Shown here: in pieces, positions 25,680 to 34,111 of the stretch | How the letters are laid out: every line of letters starts with the position of its first letter | How positions within the stretch are numbered: the stretch's first letter is position 1 | NCBI RefSeq assembly: GCF_011762025.1 | Contig: NZ_JAASQR010000004.1 | Coordinates: 248,001 to 312,000, forward strand | Length of the DNA: 64,000 nt | Source: Sphingobium vermicomposti | GTDB lineage: Bacteria > Pseudomonadota > Alphaproteobacteria > Sphingomonadales > Sphingomonadaceae | Reading direction: 5' to 3' | The notes under the pieces: model-generated | Told to the model about the DNA's origin: nothing | Database searches by the model: none | What the model saw: only the letters and a program-made list of their open reading frames with translations | Program-made: the position numbers and the translations under genes

Positions 25680-27190
25680 AGGACGGTTTTCGTCAGACCA
25701 TGGCCCTTGCGCACAGCTGGGCGGGGCTGTTTCCCGGCTGGCTGTTCTACGCGGTGTTCCTCACCGGCTCGCTGACCTATTACCGGCAGGAAATCAGCCA
25801 ATGGATGCGCCCGGAATTGAGCGGCGCGGCGGTTGATCCACAAGCAGCCCTTCATGCTGTCGAACGGCTGCGTCAGGTCGGCGCCGATGCCCGGCTGTGG
25901 CGCATCGACCTGCCCAATGCGCGCAACCCGGTGACCGAGATTCTCTGGAAGGGAATGGAGGGCGGCTTCAGGTCCGAACAACTTGACCCGCGCACCGGCG
26001 GAGGTCTGCACGCTCGGGAGACAATGGGCGGCGATTTCCTCTTCTATTTTCATTTCGACCTGAACGCGCCGGGTCGGATCGGACGCTGGCTCATCTGCTT
26101 CGCTGCCATAGCGATGCTGGTGGCGATCATCAGCGGGGTCATCACGCATCGGCGCATCTTCGCGGATTTCTTCACATTTCGTCCACGCAAGGGACAGCGC
26201 AGCTGGCTGGACGCGCATAACGTCGCGGGCGTGGTGGCGCTGCCCTTCTACCTGATGATCAGCTTCACCGGTCTGGTGACGCTGACGAGCATGTTCATGC
26301 CCTGGGCGATCCAGCGCGCCTATCATGGCGACACGGCCGCTTATGTCCGCGATCTGGCGGGGCAGGGAATAGCAACTGCGGTGCCGCAAGCACCGCAAAA
26401 GAAGCGTCAGGTGCTTTCGGGCGAGGTGGTGGACCATATCGTCACGCGGGCAGAGAGTCTTTGGCGGGACGGTCGCGCCGGCCGCATCCTGGTCGATGAT
26501 CCTGGGTCGAACCATGCCACGATCACAATGGAGCGTCGGGATGCCGACAGCATATCCTATGATCTGCCATGGCTGCGCTTCAGCGCCGATGGCCAGTTGG
26601 TCGCGCGCCATGATGGCGGCGGTCCGGCGGTGACGACGCAGGGCTGGCTCTATGGGCTGCATCTGGCCCGTTTCTCCGGGGCGGGCCTGCGCTTCCTGTT
26701 CTTCCTGTCTGGCCTGCTTGGCACGGCGATGATGGCGACCGGTCTGATCCTGTGGGTGGTGAAGCGGCGGCCGAAGGACGCCGCCCGCGCCCGGTCGACT
26801 GCGGCGGAGCGCACCAATGTTGCTGTGATCGCTGGCCTGCCGATCGCCATTGCGTCCCTGCTGCTGGCGAACCGGTTGTTGCCCTTCGGCCTGCCGGGGC
26901 GCATGGGGTGGGAGGCGTCGGCCTTTTTCCTGGCGTGGTTGGCGGCGCTCGTAAATGCCTTGTGGATGGCTCCCCCGCAGGCGTGGATATGGCAGGGACG
27001 ATGCCTTGGGCTGCTGTGCCTCGCTGCGCCCATTTCGCAAATGGCCGTGCCGGGCAGTGGGCTGTTCGTGTGGATCGGCAGCGGCGACATGGTGCGTGCG
27101 TCGGTCGATATGGCGCTCATTGCGACCGGACTTCTGGCGCTGGGCGTGACGACACCAATGAAGATGCGGCGGAACGTGGTGACGGCATGA
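25676..27190 (+). CDS. PepSY-associated membrane protein (periplasmic iron reductase candidate)
   Basis: A protein of about 504 residues. I start at GTG 25676, which overlaps the previous stop as GTGA, rather than at 25613. There are four main membrane segments: AGLFPGWLFYAVFLTGSLTYY; WLICFAAIAMLVAIISGVI; VVALPFYLMISFTGLVTL; and LRFLFFLSGLLGTAMMATGLI. Further helices lie at the C-terminus. Histidines occur within or near helices (for example ITHRR, DAHNV), as in PepSY_TM proteins proposed to reduce ferric siderophores in the periplasm. Reductase activity is inference. Confidence 0.82.
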   Translation: MKDGFRQTMALAHSWAGLFPGWLFYAVFLTGSLTYYRQEISQWMRPELSGAAVDPQAALHAVERLRQVGADARLWRIDLPNARNPVTEILWKGMEGGFRSEQLDPRTGGGLHARETMGGDFLFYFHFDLNAPGRIGRWLICFAAIAMLVAIISGVITHRRIFADFFTFRPRKGQRSWLDAHNVAGVVALPFYLMISFTGLVTLTSMFMPWAIQRAYHGDTAAYVRDLAGQGIATAVPQAPQKKRQVLSGEVVDHIVTRAESLWRDGRAGRILVDDPGSNHATITMERRDADSISYDLPWLRFSADGQLVARHDGGGPAVTTQGWLYGLHLARFSGAGLRFLFFLSGLLGTAMMATGLILWVVKRRPKDAARARSTAAERTNVAVIAGLPIAIASLLLANRLLPFGLPGRMGWEASAFFLAWLAALVNALWMAPPQAWIWQGRCLGLLCLAAPISQMAVPGSGLFVWIGSGDMVRASVDMALIATGLLALGVTTPMKMRRNVVTA

Positions 27191-27462
27191 CCGCCCTGTT
27201 CGCGTTCATTGGCATGTCGTGCCTGTGCCTTTCGATGACGCGGCATAAGCGCGATGTGTTGGGCCGCCCGTTATCGCCAACGCAGTCGCGCGGTTTGCGG
27301 GTCTTGGGCTGGGCCGTGCTCCTTCTATCCTTTGGCGTGGCGCTGCCGGACGGGGCGCTCGCCATCCTGCGATGGATCGGCGAATTGAGCCTCGCTGCGC
27401 TGGCGGCCGTGGCGATGAGCGCCCTTGTCTCGTCCCGGCGACGGCGGGCGGGCAGAAGGTAG
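27187..27462 (+). CDS. DUF3325 family membrane protein
   Basis: A 91-residue protein, the last gene of the siderophore operon, with an ATGA overlap to the PepSY gene. Three helices are visible (LFAFIGMSCLCLSM; LRVLGWAVLLLSFGVAL; LSLAALAAVAMSALV), with a basic C-terminus. The order receptor, DUF3649, PepSY, DUF3325 is a recognisable set. Its function is unknown. Confidence 0.72.
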   Translation: MTALFAFIGMSCLCLSMTRHKRDVLGRPLSPTQSRGLRVLGWAVLLLSFGVALPDGALAILRWIGELSLAALAAVAMSALVSSRRRRAGRR

Positions 27463-27653
27463 CGCCGTCGCACATAGGGCATGGCAGCTTATCTTGGTTC
27501 GGCGCTGAGCGGTCAGTTAACAAACAGCCAGCATTTCCCGTTCCCTGCCGCCGTTTGCTCTTTTCCAGAACGTGCGGCATTGGGCCGGGAAGACGCCCTT
27601 TCGACGCAGGCCCCGGGAATGACGGCAATGTCCCAGACGCTGTGAGGTCGGCC

Positions 27654-27669
27654 CCTCGCGGGAGCGAGG
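27654..27669. other. short hairpin beside the integrase 3-prime end
   Basis: CCTCGC and GCGAGG flank GGGA, eleven bases from the integrase stop. Tyrosine recombinase genes often abut their attachment site, so this could be part of an old att core. No second copy was found. Confidence 0.25.
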
Positions 27670-27679
27670 AGCCGAGGGT

Positions 27680-28249
27680 TCAAATCTCAGTGTTTTCAGC
27701 AAGGGCAAGTGCGTCTTCCACATCGATACCGAGATAGCGGACCGTGTTCTCGATCTTGCTATGGCCAAGCAGTATCTGAACGGCACGAAGGTTGCCGGTT
27801 GCCCTATAGATGATCGATGCCTTTGTCCGGCGCAGGGAGTGCGTGCCATACTCACTTCGCATCAGACCGACCCCTGTCACCCATTCATCGACCAGCCGGG
27901 CATACTGGCGGGTGCTGAGATGCCCGTTGTGATCGACCCGGCTGGGAAAGACGTAGTCGTCCACCGTGCCGCCCCGCCGCTCGAGCCAAGCCAGCAAGCT
28001 AGCGCGAGCGTCTGGAAGCAGCTCGAACTGAACTGGTCGGCCTGTTTTCTGCTGCATGACGATCGCCCGCGTCCGGACTTGCCCGCCGCTGACAAGGTCG
28101 CCGATCTTCATCTGCACCAAGTCGCAGCCTCGGAGTTTGCTGTCGATCGCCAGGTCAAAGAGCGCCCGATCTCGCAAGCGGCGGCGCTGATTCAGGTAGA
28201 AGCGGATTTCCTATATTTGCTTCGGCTCGAGCGCGCGCTTCGCGCTCAC
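27680..28249 (-). pseudogene. tyrosine recombinase/integrase with an internal amber codon
   Basis: The catalytic domain is intact. It has the first Arg in DSKLRGCDLV, HSLRR (H-x-x-R), LLGHSKIENT and the nucleophile in TVRYLG. Upstream the same frame reads VSAKRALEPKQI, then TAG at 28211-28213, then EIRFYLNQRRRLRDRALF. The codon stands where this sphingomonad integrase family usually has Trp (inferred, TGG to TAG). A TTG at 28177 could restart translation and give a 165-residue catalytic-only product. It probably belonged to a small mobile element next to tRNA-Gln. Confidence 0.7.
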
Positions 28250-28557
28250 AGTTCGTCCGGCATTTCAGACTTGGCGCTTGGTGACGGTGTGTTCGATTTC
28301 AGGCATCTCCATGATCGTTCTCCAATGGCCAGAACGGCCACATAAAGAACGCTTTTGGGTCTAACGGTCTGAAAATCCTCGGGGCCTATGCCAACCAAAG
28401 CCAGACGATACTCCGTTCCCGATGAACGTCCGGTACTGATTGAAGCTGCCGTTCGCGCCGGTTGAAGCGGTCCATCAGCATCGCGGCTACGTTCGGTCGT
28501 TCGAGGCCAACCGTTGTGTTCCCCAAAACCGGTCATCCATGCTCGCCAGGGTGGGGA
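28250..28557. other. gene-free stretch within the decayed island
   Basis: It holds a minus-strand frame MEMPEIEHTVTKRQV ending in a stop, perhaps the displaced N-terminus of the integrase, and no other convincing gene. The remainder looks like degraded mobile-element sequence. Confidence 0.35.
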
Positions 28558-29004
28558 TCAGGCGGCTGGGGCGCCATCCTGGTCCCCAGCATCGTCTTCG
28601 TCCTCGTCGGGAACGTAAGTGAGGCCGAGTTCGGAGAACAGCGACTCCATTTGATCTCTCGATGGGGGCACCCACGGCTTCGCATTGGTGAGCATGTCCA
28701 TGAACCCGTCGAGTTCCTCTTGTGAAGGCGGTTCCTGGTTGGGCGCGATCAAGCCGGTCTTCTCGATCAACTCGTCGATCGCGACCTTGAGCGTCTCGAC
28801 CTCGTCGCGCTTGTATAATGTGCCGTTCTGCTCGGTCAGATCATCAATGGCGATTTGCATCTGGTGCAGCGCATGCGCGAGCGATTGCTTGCGGCGGTTA
28901 TATTTGCCGCGCGCAGAGCCCTTTGGATTCTTCGTGCCGCCCGCCCGCCCGACAGCGTTTTCGGCGATTAGGCGCTTAAACATGTCGATTGGGTCTTCGT
29001 CCAT
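28558..29004 (-). CDS. hypothetical acidic protein of the mobile region
   Basis: A 148-residue soluble protein. The N-terminus has a basic patch (NPKGSARGKYNRRKQSLAHA). A predicted helical middle follows (MQIAIDDLTEQNGTLYKRDEVETLKVAIDELIEKTG), possibly coiled coil. The tail is very acidic (DEDEDDAGDQDG). It lies between the broken integrase and the broken helicase/recombinase genes, so it is probably cargo or an accessory gene of the same element. No domain is recognised. Confidence 0.55.
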   Translation of the reverse strand: MDEDPIDMFKRLIAENAVGRAGGTKNPKGSARGKYNRRKQSLAHALHQMQIAIDDLTEQNGTLYKRDEVETLKVAIDELIEKTGLIAPNQEPPSQEELDGFMDMLTNAKPWVPPSRDQMESLFSELGLTYVPDEDEDDAGDQDGAPAA

Positions 29005-29259
29005 TTTCTAGAACCTCGTCTTCACTGGCTATTCGGCGATTTGCCGCTGACCCGACCTTAGGCGCTGCGTTGCTGACCTGTCATTATTCATCGGGTTAAC
29101 CTGATCGGTATTGGCTGGCTGCACAACCGCTTCAGGAATTACCGACAAGTGCCAGTCTTTCGTCGGCGTTGTGCCAGCGCCTGAAAGCCGACATGCTACG
29201 GTGGCCTGTTATTCAAAAAACGGTTAGCTACAGCCCCACGCGATGGGGATGAAAAGGGG

Positions 29260-29420
29260 GTGAGTAAGTTGGTTTTTGATTTTTCGAAACTGGGAAGCGC
29301 AAAATCGAAGCAGGCTCCCACGGACCCTATCAGAATTTTCGAATCTCTTCCCAGCTTGAAAGGAACGCCCAACGATCTGTGGCGTGGTCAGGATCGGGCG
29401 CTCTCCGGCTGGAATAATGT
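29260..29420 (+). pseudogene. N-terminal fragment of a helicase-like gene
   Basis: After AAAAGGGGGTG the frame encodes about 54 residues ending near DPIRIFESLPSLKGTPNDLW and RGQDRALSGW. This resembles the start of the DEAD/DEAH-type helicases carried by mobile elements, where a GTPNDLWRGQ-like Q-motif precedes the Walker motifs. The remaining helicase is missing. The frame runs on into the recombinase region in the wrong phase, so the continuation to 29769 is artificial. The start is GTG 29260 or TTG 29269. Confidence 0.5.
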
Positions 29421-29423
29421 TCG

Positions 29424-30536
29424 GACCATCCGACCGAGGCGAAGACGCTCGTCCATATTTATCGCCGCTATCTTGCGCTGCCCTCAGTCATGGCCTTGCT
29501 CGATGAGCTCAGGGCAGAAGAGATCTTCAACCGGCCGCAGCGGAGCGGTGGGGAAGCGCAGCCGTTCGTTCGCGGACCGCTGCACTATCTGCTCTCCAAC
29601 CCCACCTATCTCGGCAAGGTTCGGCACAAGGATCAGATCTACGAAGGCCAGCATGAGGCCATCATTGACCAGGCATTGTGGGACGCGGTGCAGGAAAAGC
29701 GCAAGGCGGCGATCGGCATCAAGCGCGAGCGGGGCAATGGCCAGCATGGCAGTCTGCTCACCGGTATGATCCGCGATCATCTCGACCGGCCGATGTCGCC
29801 CAGCCATGCGGTCAAGAAGCAGCGGCGCTACCGCTATTATATTTCCAGCATGGCATCCGCCGTTGATGATGCTGACATGAAGGCTTCCGCGCTTCGTCTG
29901 CCGGCCGCGGAACTCGAGCGGGCAGTGATAGATGCGACTAGCAGCCTGTTCGCCGATAATCGGACGATCATGGCGTTACCCCAGGTGGAAGCACAGGTGG
30001 TCCTTCGCCGTGGCCACGCCGCGCAGGCGCTCGCCGCGAAGATGGAGAAGGCGAACAAAGCCGAGTTGCAGCAACGGCTTCAATCCTTGGGGCTGACGAT
30101 CCGCGTCCATCCTGATAGGATCGAGGGCTCGATCAGTCAGCGCCTGCTCGTTGGGTTGCTGGATAAGGCGACGCCTGCGACCGAGGATGATGGCATTCGC
30201 TTGCCTCTGGTCGTTCCCACCAAGCCCGATCGACGCGGTCATAATCTGAGGCTCGTGCTGCGACCGGAAAAGGATCGTCCACCCAAGGTCAATCCGACGC
30301 TGGTTGCGCTGCTAGCGAAGGCGGAAGACGCACGGCAGCAGCGCTTTGCTGATGGCCATGCCTCGTCGCGCGATCGCAAGCTCGAGCGAGTTGCGCGTCT
30401 TGCCTTCCTCGCGCCTGATATCGTGAACGCGATTCTTGAAGGGCGGCATCCGCCAGCTCTCACCACCCGGCGCATGATGCAGCTGCCGCGCATCCCGCTT
30501 GAATGGCAAAGCCAACGCAAGGCGCTCGGCTTCTAA
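29424..30536 (+). pseudogene. C-terminal part of a large serine recombinase
   Basis: An open frame from just after a stop near 29424. It begins HPTEAKTLVHIYRRYLALPS, then VMALLDELRAEEIFNRPQ and FVRGPLHYLLSNPTYLGKVRHK, the recombinase DNA-binding domain of large serine recombinases. A zinc-ribbon-like or coiled region follows. It ends QSQRKALGF. The catalytic resolvase domain with its Ser is absent, replaced at the junction by a helicase-like start. A 348-residue product from ATG 29490 could still be made but could not catalyse recombination. Confidence 0.72.
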
Positions 30537-30568
30537 CGACCCTTCTTCAAAAATCCGGTACCACTTGG

Positions 30569-30598
30569 AAAGGCCTCGTGAGACGCGGGGGCCTTTTT
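30569..30598 (+). terminator. intrinsic terminator after the recombinase remnant
   Basis: AAAGGCC pairs with GGCCTTT, the loop includes CGTGAGACGC, and the stem is followed by TTTTT. It lies 33 bases past the recombinase stop. Confidence 0.7.
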
Positions 30599-30730
30599 GT
30601 GATTCTAGCGCACGAAATCCCCGTCTCTGTGTATCAGGCCGTTCCGACCACCGCCGAAAGCGCGCGGAACCGCGCCATTTGAGGCCGGACCGCAGACCAT
30701 GGCCGAAAGTAGTTGAACATTAAGGATAGT

Positions 30731-30805
30731 TGGCTGGGGCGGCAGGATTCGAACCTGCGCATGGCGGCATCAAAAGCCGCTGCCTTACCGCTTGGCGACG
30801 CCCCA
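30731..30805 (-). tRNA. tRNA-Gln (anticodon UUG)
   Basis: Read on the minus strand it starts TGGGGCGTCGCCAAGCGG and has a GCGGC-TTTTGAT-GCCGC anticodon arm with anticodon TTG. The T-arm contains CAGG-TTCGAAT-CCTG. The acceptor stem closes with GCCCCAG and an encoded CCA. All four arms fit the cloverleaf. It borders a decayed integrase island, consistent with tRNA-linked insertion, although no duplicated tRNA end was found. Confidence 0.95.
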
Positions 30806-30882
30806 GCATGCGCACGGACTGGCCGGCGCGGTTCGCCATATAACGTCTGCCGCGCGAAAGGAAAGTCTGGTCATGACCTTCT

Positions 30883-31455
30883 ATGCCAGCCAATATGCGT
30901 ACCTTCGAACCTCCCGTTCTGGAAATGACCGGCATGACCGCAAGCAGTTCTACCATATCGTCTTCATCGACACAGGTTACCCCGGCTTCTCCGTTGTTTT
31001 TGCGGGAAAATGAGATTCGCCGGGGGATCGAGATGCTGTATTTCGGTTATTCGGCGCTGACCCGTTCCATTGATGAGGGGCTGGCCGCGCAGGGGTTGGG
31101 CCGGGCGCATCACCGCACGCTCTATTTCATCTCGCGCCAGCCGGACCTGGCCGTCAAGGACCTTCTGCGGTTGCTTGCCATTACCAAACAGTCGCTGGGG
31201 CGGGTGCTGACCGACCTGATTGAGCGTGGCTATATCGAATCGCGTCCGGGCCCCAACGACCGCCGGCAGAAGCTGTTGCGGTTGAGTCCGGCAGGGCAGG
31301 AGCTGGAAGCCGAACTGTTTCGCGCGTTGCGGGAAAAGATGGCCGCTGCCTATGCCCAGGCGGGGCAGGGGTCGGTCACCGGCTTTTGGCGCGTGCTGGA
31401 AGGTTTGATCCCGGATGCCGATCGGTCGATGGTGTTCGGCCTGCGCGGACGTTAA
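30883..31455 (+). CDS. MarR-family transcriptional regulator
   Basis: A winged-helix regulator of up to 190 residues. The core runs from NEIRRGIEMLYFGYSALTRS through AHHRTLYFISRQPDLAVKDLL, the recognition helix ITKQSLGRVLTDLIERGYIE, and the wing RPGPNDRRQKLLRLSPAGQE. It ends near FGLRGR. The start is uncertain: 30883, 30895 or 30925, none with an ideal ribosome site, because the only AAGGAAAG points at a different frame. The nearest neighbour is a convergent enoyl-CoA hydratase gene. The target is unknown. Confidence 0.82.
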   Translation: MPANMRTFEPPVLEMTGMTASSSTISSSSTQVTPASPLFLRENEIRRGIEMLYFGYSALTRSIDEGLAAQGLGRAHHRTLYFISRQPDLAVKDLLRLLAITKQSLGRVLTDLIERGYIESRPGPNDRRQKLLRLSPAGQELEAELFRALREKMAAAYAQAGQGSVTGFWRVLEGLIPDADRSMVFGLRGR

Positions 31456-31516
31456 GCGCGCCGGAAACGACGTGCAGAACGACTGGGACGAGGGGCGTGA
31501 TTTCCTCCAATCGGCG

Positions 31517-32275
31517 TCAGGAGCGGGAGAAGGAGGGCGCGCGCTTTTCGAAGAATGCGGCAAAGGCTTCCTGCGCCTCGGCAGATTCCAGCATTTCGCG
31601 AAACAACTGCGCTTCTTCGTCGATACGTTGCAAAATCTGGGTCCGGTCGCCCCTCATCAGCCGCCGTGTCGCCGCGATGGCATGGGGCGGTTTGGCGAGC
31701 AGCGCCGCAGCCTTGGCTCGGGCATGGTCCAGCAGGCTTTCGGTCGGGACGATGGCGCTAAGAAGCCCCGCGCGGTCAGCGGTCTGGGCATCCATCGGTT
31801 CGCCTAGTAACAGCATCGCCGCCGCGCGGGCGTGGCCCAATGTCGCGGGCGCGAGCAGGCTGGAACCAGCTTCGGGCACAAGACCCAGATTGACGAAGGG
31901 CATGATGAAGCGGGCATCTGGAGCCGCATAGACCAGGTCGCAGTGGAACAGCATGGTTGCGCCGATCCCGACCGCCAGACCCTGAACCGCAGCCACCACA
32001 GGCTTGTCGAATGCCGCAATGGCGCGAATGAAGGCGAAAGCGGCTTCTCCACCCTGCGGTCCCTGAGCGAAATCCTTAAGGTCGTTGCCAGCGCAGAAGG
32101 CGTCGCCTTTCCCCGCGAACAGCACCGCGCCAATGTCGGACCGTGTCGAACATGCGGCAAGGGCGGCCGTCATCTGCCGATACATGTCGGCGGTCAGCGC
32201 GTTCTTCTTGTCGGGGCGATTGATGATGATTTCCATCAGGCCATCCCGTTCGCCCCATTCAATCTCTTCGCTCAT
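31517..32275 (-). CDS. enoyl-CoA hydratase/isomerase family protein
   Basis: A 252-residue crotonase-fold enzyme. It has NRPDKKNALTADMYRQM near the start, then FCAGNDLKDFAQGP for the first oxyanion-hole region. QGLAVGIGATMLFHCDLVYA carries the second oxyanion glycine, followed by FVNLGLVPEAGSS with the catalytic-position Glu. The ending DRTQILQRIDEEAQLFREML is typical. It likely acts in beta-oxidation of an acyl-CoA, substrate unknown. Confidence 0.9.
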   Translation of the reverse strand: MSEEIEWGERDGLMEIIINRPDKKNALTADMYRQMTAALAACSTRSDIGAVLFAGKGDAFCAGNDLKDFAQGPQGGEAAFAFIRAIAAFDKPVVAAVQGLAVGIGATMLFHCDLVYAAPDARFIMPFVNLGLVPEAGSSLLAPATLGHARAAAMLLLGEPMDAQTADRAGLLSAIVPTESLLDHARAKAAALLAKPPHAIAATRRLMRGDRTQILQRIDEEAQLFREMLESAEAQEAFAAFFEKRAPSFSRS

Positions 32276-32366
32276 TCGGTGTCCCGTCCTTTCATCCTGC
32301 CTTACTAGAGCTATCGGCCATCCCGGCGTCTATCCTTTTCCGTCGATCACCCTTACAGCCGCGTTG

Positions 32367-33338
32367 ATGCGCCGTTTACGGGACCTGTTCGACCCCTTCC
32401 TGCTGTTGCTGATCAGCATGGTCCTGCTAGCGTCGTTCCTGCCGGCGCGGGGCCATGGTGCCGATATCCTGTCGGTGGCAGCCGACGCGGGTATCGTCCT
32501 GCTGTTCTTCCTGCACGGCGCGAAGCTGTCGCGGGACGCGATATGGAACGGGGCAAAGGCGTGGAAGCTGCACCTGGCGACGCTTGGCACCACCTTCCTG
32601 GTCTTTCCGCTGATCGGGCTGGCGATGGGGCATGTCGACGCCATTCCCTTGCCGATGCGGGCGGGGCTATTGTTCCTGACGTTGCTGCCTTCGACCGTTC
32701 AATCGTCCATCGCCTTTACCGCGATCGCGCGTGGCAATGTGGCGGCGGCGGTGGTCAGCGCGTCCTTTTCCAACCTGCTGGGCATCATGCTGACACCGCT
32801 GCTGGTCGCATTGCTGATGGACAAGGGCGGGGGAGGCGGGCTTGTTTCGCTGTCGTCGATAGAAAAGATCGTGCTGCAATTGCTGCTGCCATTCCTGCTG
32901 GGGCATTTGAGCCGCCCGCTGATTGGCAGTTTTGTGGCACGGCATCGCGCGATGTTGGGGCGGGTGGACCGGGGTTCCATCCTGCTGATCGTCTATTCGG
33001 CCTTCAGCGCGGCGGTGGTGGAAGGATTGTGGCAGAAGGTTTCGCAGATGGAACTGGCGCTGCTGGCGGCGCTGTGCGCCATCATTTTGGTGGCGGTGTT
33101 GCTGTTCACATGGGGCCTGGGGCGCGTGCTGGGCCTGCCCCGCGAAGATGCGGTCGTGCTGCAATTTTGCGGGTCGAAAAAGAGCCTGGCGACCGGGGTG
33201 CCGATTGCCAGTGTGCTGTTTCCGGCAAGCCTGGCAGGGCCGATATTGTTGCCGGTCATGCTGTTTCACCAGATTCAGCTCATGGCCTGCGCGCTGATCG
33301 CCCGGCATTATAGCGCAAAGATCGCCGCATCGGACTGA
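32367..33338 (+). CDS. SBF-like (YfeH-type) bile acid:sodium symporter family protein
   Basis: A 323-residue membrane protein with about nine or ten helices, starting MRRLRDLFDPFLLLLISMVL. It contains the family signatures DAGIVLLFFLHGAKLS, LPSTVQSSIAFTAIARGN and CGSKKSLATGVPIA. Earlier in-frame starts would place hydrophilic sequence before the first helix, so ATG 32367 is preferred. SBF-like proteins are thought to move organic anions; the substrate here is unknown. It lies just before, and convergent with, a TetR gene. Confidence 0.85.
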   Translation: MRRLRDLFDPFLLLLISMVLLASFLPARGHGADILSVAADAGIVLLFFLHGAKLSRDAIWNGAKAWKLHLATLGTTFLVFPLIGLAMGHVDAIPLPMRAGLLFLTLLPSTVQSSIAFTAIARGNVAAAVVSASFSNLLGIMLTPLLVALLMDKGGGGGLVSLSSIEKIVLQLLLPFLLGHLSRPLIGSFVARHRAMLGRVDRGSILLIVYSAFSAAVVEGLWQKVSQMELALLAALCAIILVAVLLFTWGLGRVLGLPREDAVVLQFCGSKKSLATGVPIASVLFPASLAGPILLPVMLFHQIQLMACALIARHYSAKIAASD

Positions 33339-33359
33339 CGCACCGGACAGTTGCTGTTT

Positions 33360-34001
33360 CTACGGTTCCAGCATGTCAGGGCCTGCCACCAGGCCGCCGC
33401 AGATCAGGCGGGCAACCTTGCAGACGAAAATCGAGCTGTCCTTGTCCACCCCATCATCGAAAAAGCAGCGTTGGGCCTCTTGCAGCACCATCTGCATCAA
33501 TGTTTCCGCAGCGAACATCGTGTCTTGTGGAGGGATGAGGTCGCGTTCGACAAGGTCGGTGAAAAAGGCGTTGAGGGGATTGATATAGCGGTCGACCATC
33601 AATTGCTCGATGCGTGGCTTCACCTCTTCGAACAGGCTGGAATCCATCAATAGGATACGGCGCAACACGTGGGCGTGCGGTTCCGACATTTCGTCCAGAA
33701 GGATACCGATGAAAGCTCGCAGCCGACGTCGCCAGTCCGGTCCTTCGGGCATGACCAGCGGCGCCATCTCGAAATCCAGCATCTGGCGTAGGACCGAAAG
33801 CAGCAGCGCCGACATGTTGGGATAGCGCGCGTAGACCGTTTTGCGCGACAGGCCGGATGCCGTGATCAGGGCATTCATCGTCACCCCGCTGCTATGCTGG
33901 ATCAGCATTTGCATGGCCGCATCCATCAAGCGTTTTTCAATGTCGCCTGCCTCCTCCCGCCGGGGGCGGCCGGGTCTTCGGGCGGTGGGAGCATCCGTCA
34001 T
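33360..34001 (-). CDS. TetR-family repressor of the adjacent RND efflux operon
   Basis: A 213-residue protein with an N-terminal helix-turn-helix (about 20-65: EKRLMDAAMQMLIQHSSGVT, MNALITASGLSRKTVYARYP) and a helical ligand-binding C-terminus. It is divergent from a tripartite RND pump. The spacer contains the dyad GAAACA-GTCT-TGTTTC, a likely operator. It is therefore probably the local repressor that responds to a pump substrate. Confidence 0.88.
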   Translation of the reverse strand: MTDAPTARRPGRPRREEAGDIEKRLMDAAMQMLIQHSSGVTMNALITASGLSRKTVYARYPNMSALLLSVLRQMLDFEMAPLVMPEGPDWRRRLRAFIGILLDEMSEPHAHVLRRILLMDSSLFEEVKPRIEQLMVDRYINPLNAFFTDLVERDLIPPQDTMFAAETLMQMVLQEAQRCFFDDGVDKDSSIFVCKVARLICGGLVAGPDMLEP

Positions 34002-34032
34002 AATCCCGATATAGAAAATTTCGCTGATAAAA

Positions 34033-34048
34033 GAAACAGTCTTGTTTC
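34033..34048. promoter_or_regulatory. dyad operator candidate between tetR and the RND operon
   Basis: GAAACA (34033-34038) and TGTTTC (34043-34048) are perfect inverted arms around GTCT. The flanks AA and TT extend partial symmetry. It lies 32 bases from the TetR start and 64 bases before the efflux operon start, suited to controlling both. Confidence 0.5.
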
Positions 34049-34111
34049 CTTTTTTCGGCGCGCCTATTCCGGGTCGAAATCAGCGCCTTTTGCGCGACGC
34101 GGAGCTGCCTC

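Noticed and set aside
27660-27690. tRNA T-arm-like GAGGGTTCAAATCTC near the integrase
   Set aside because: The T-stem does not pair properly, half of it is integrase coding sequence, and it does not match the tRNA-Gln 3-prime end, so it is not called as an att site or tRNA fragment.
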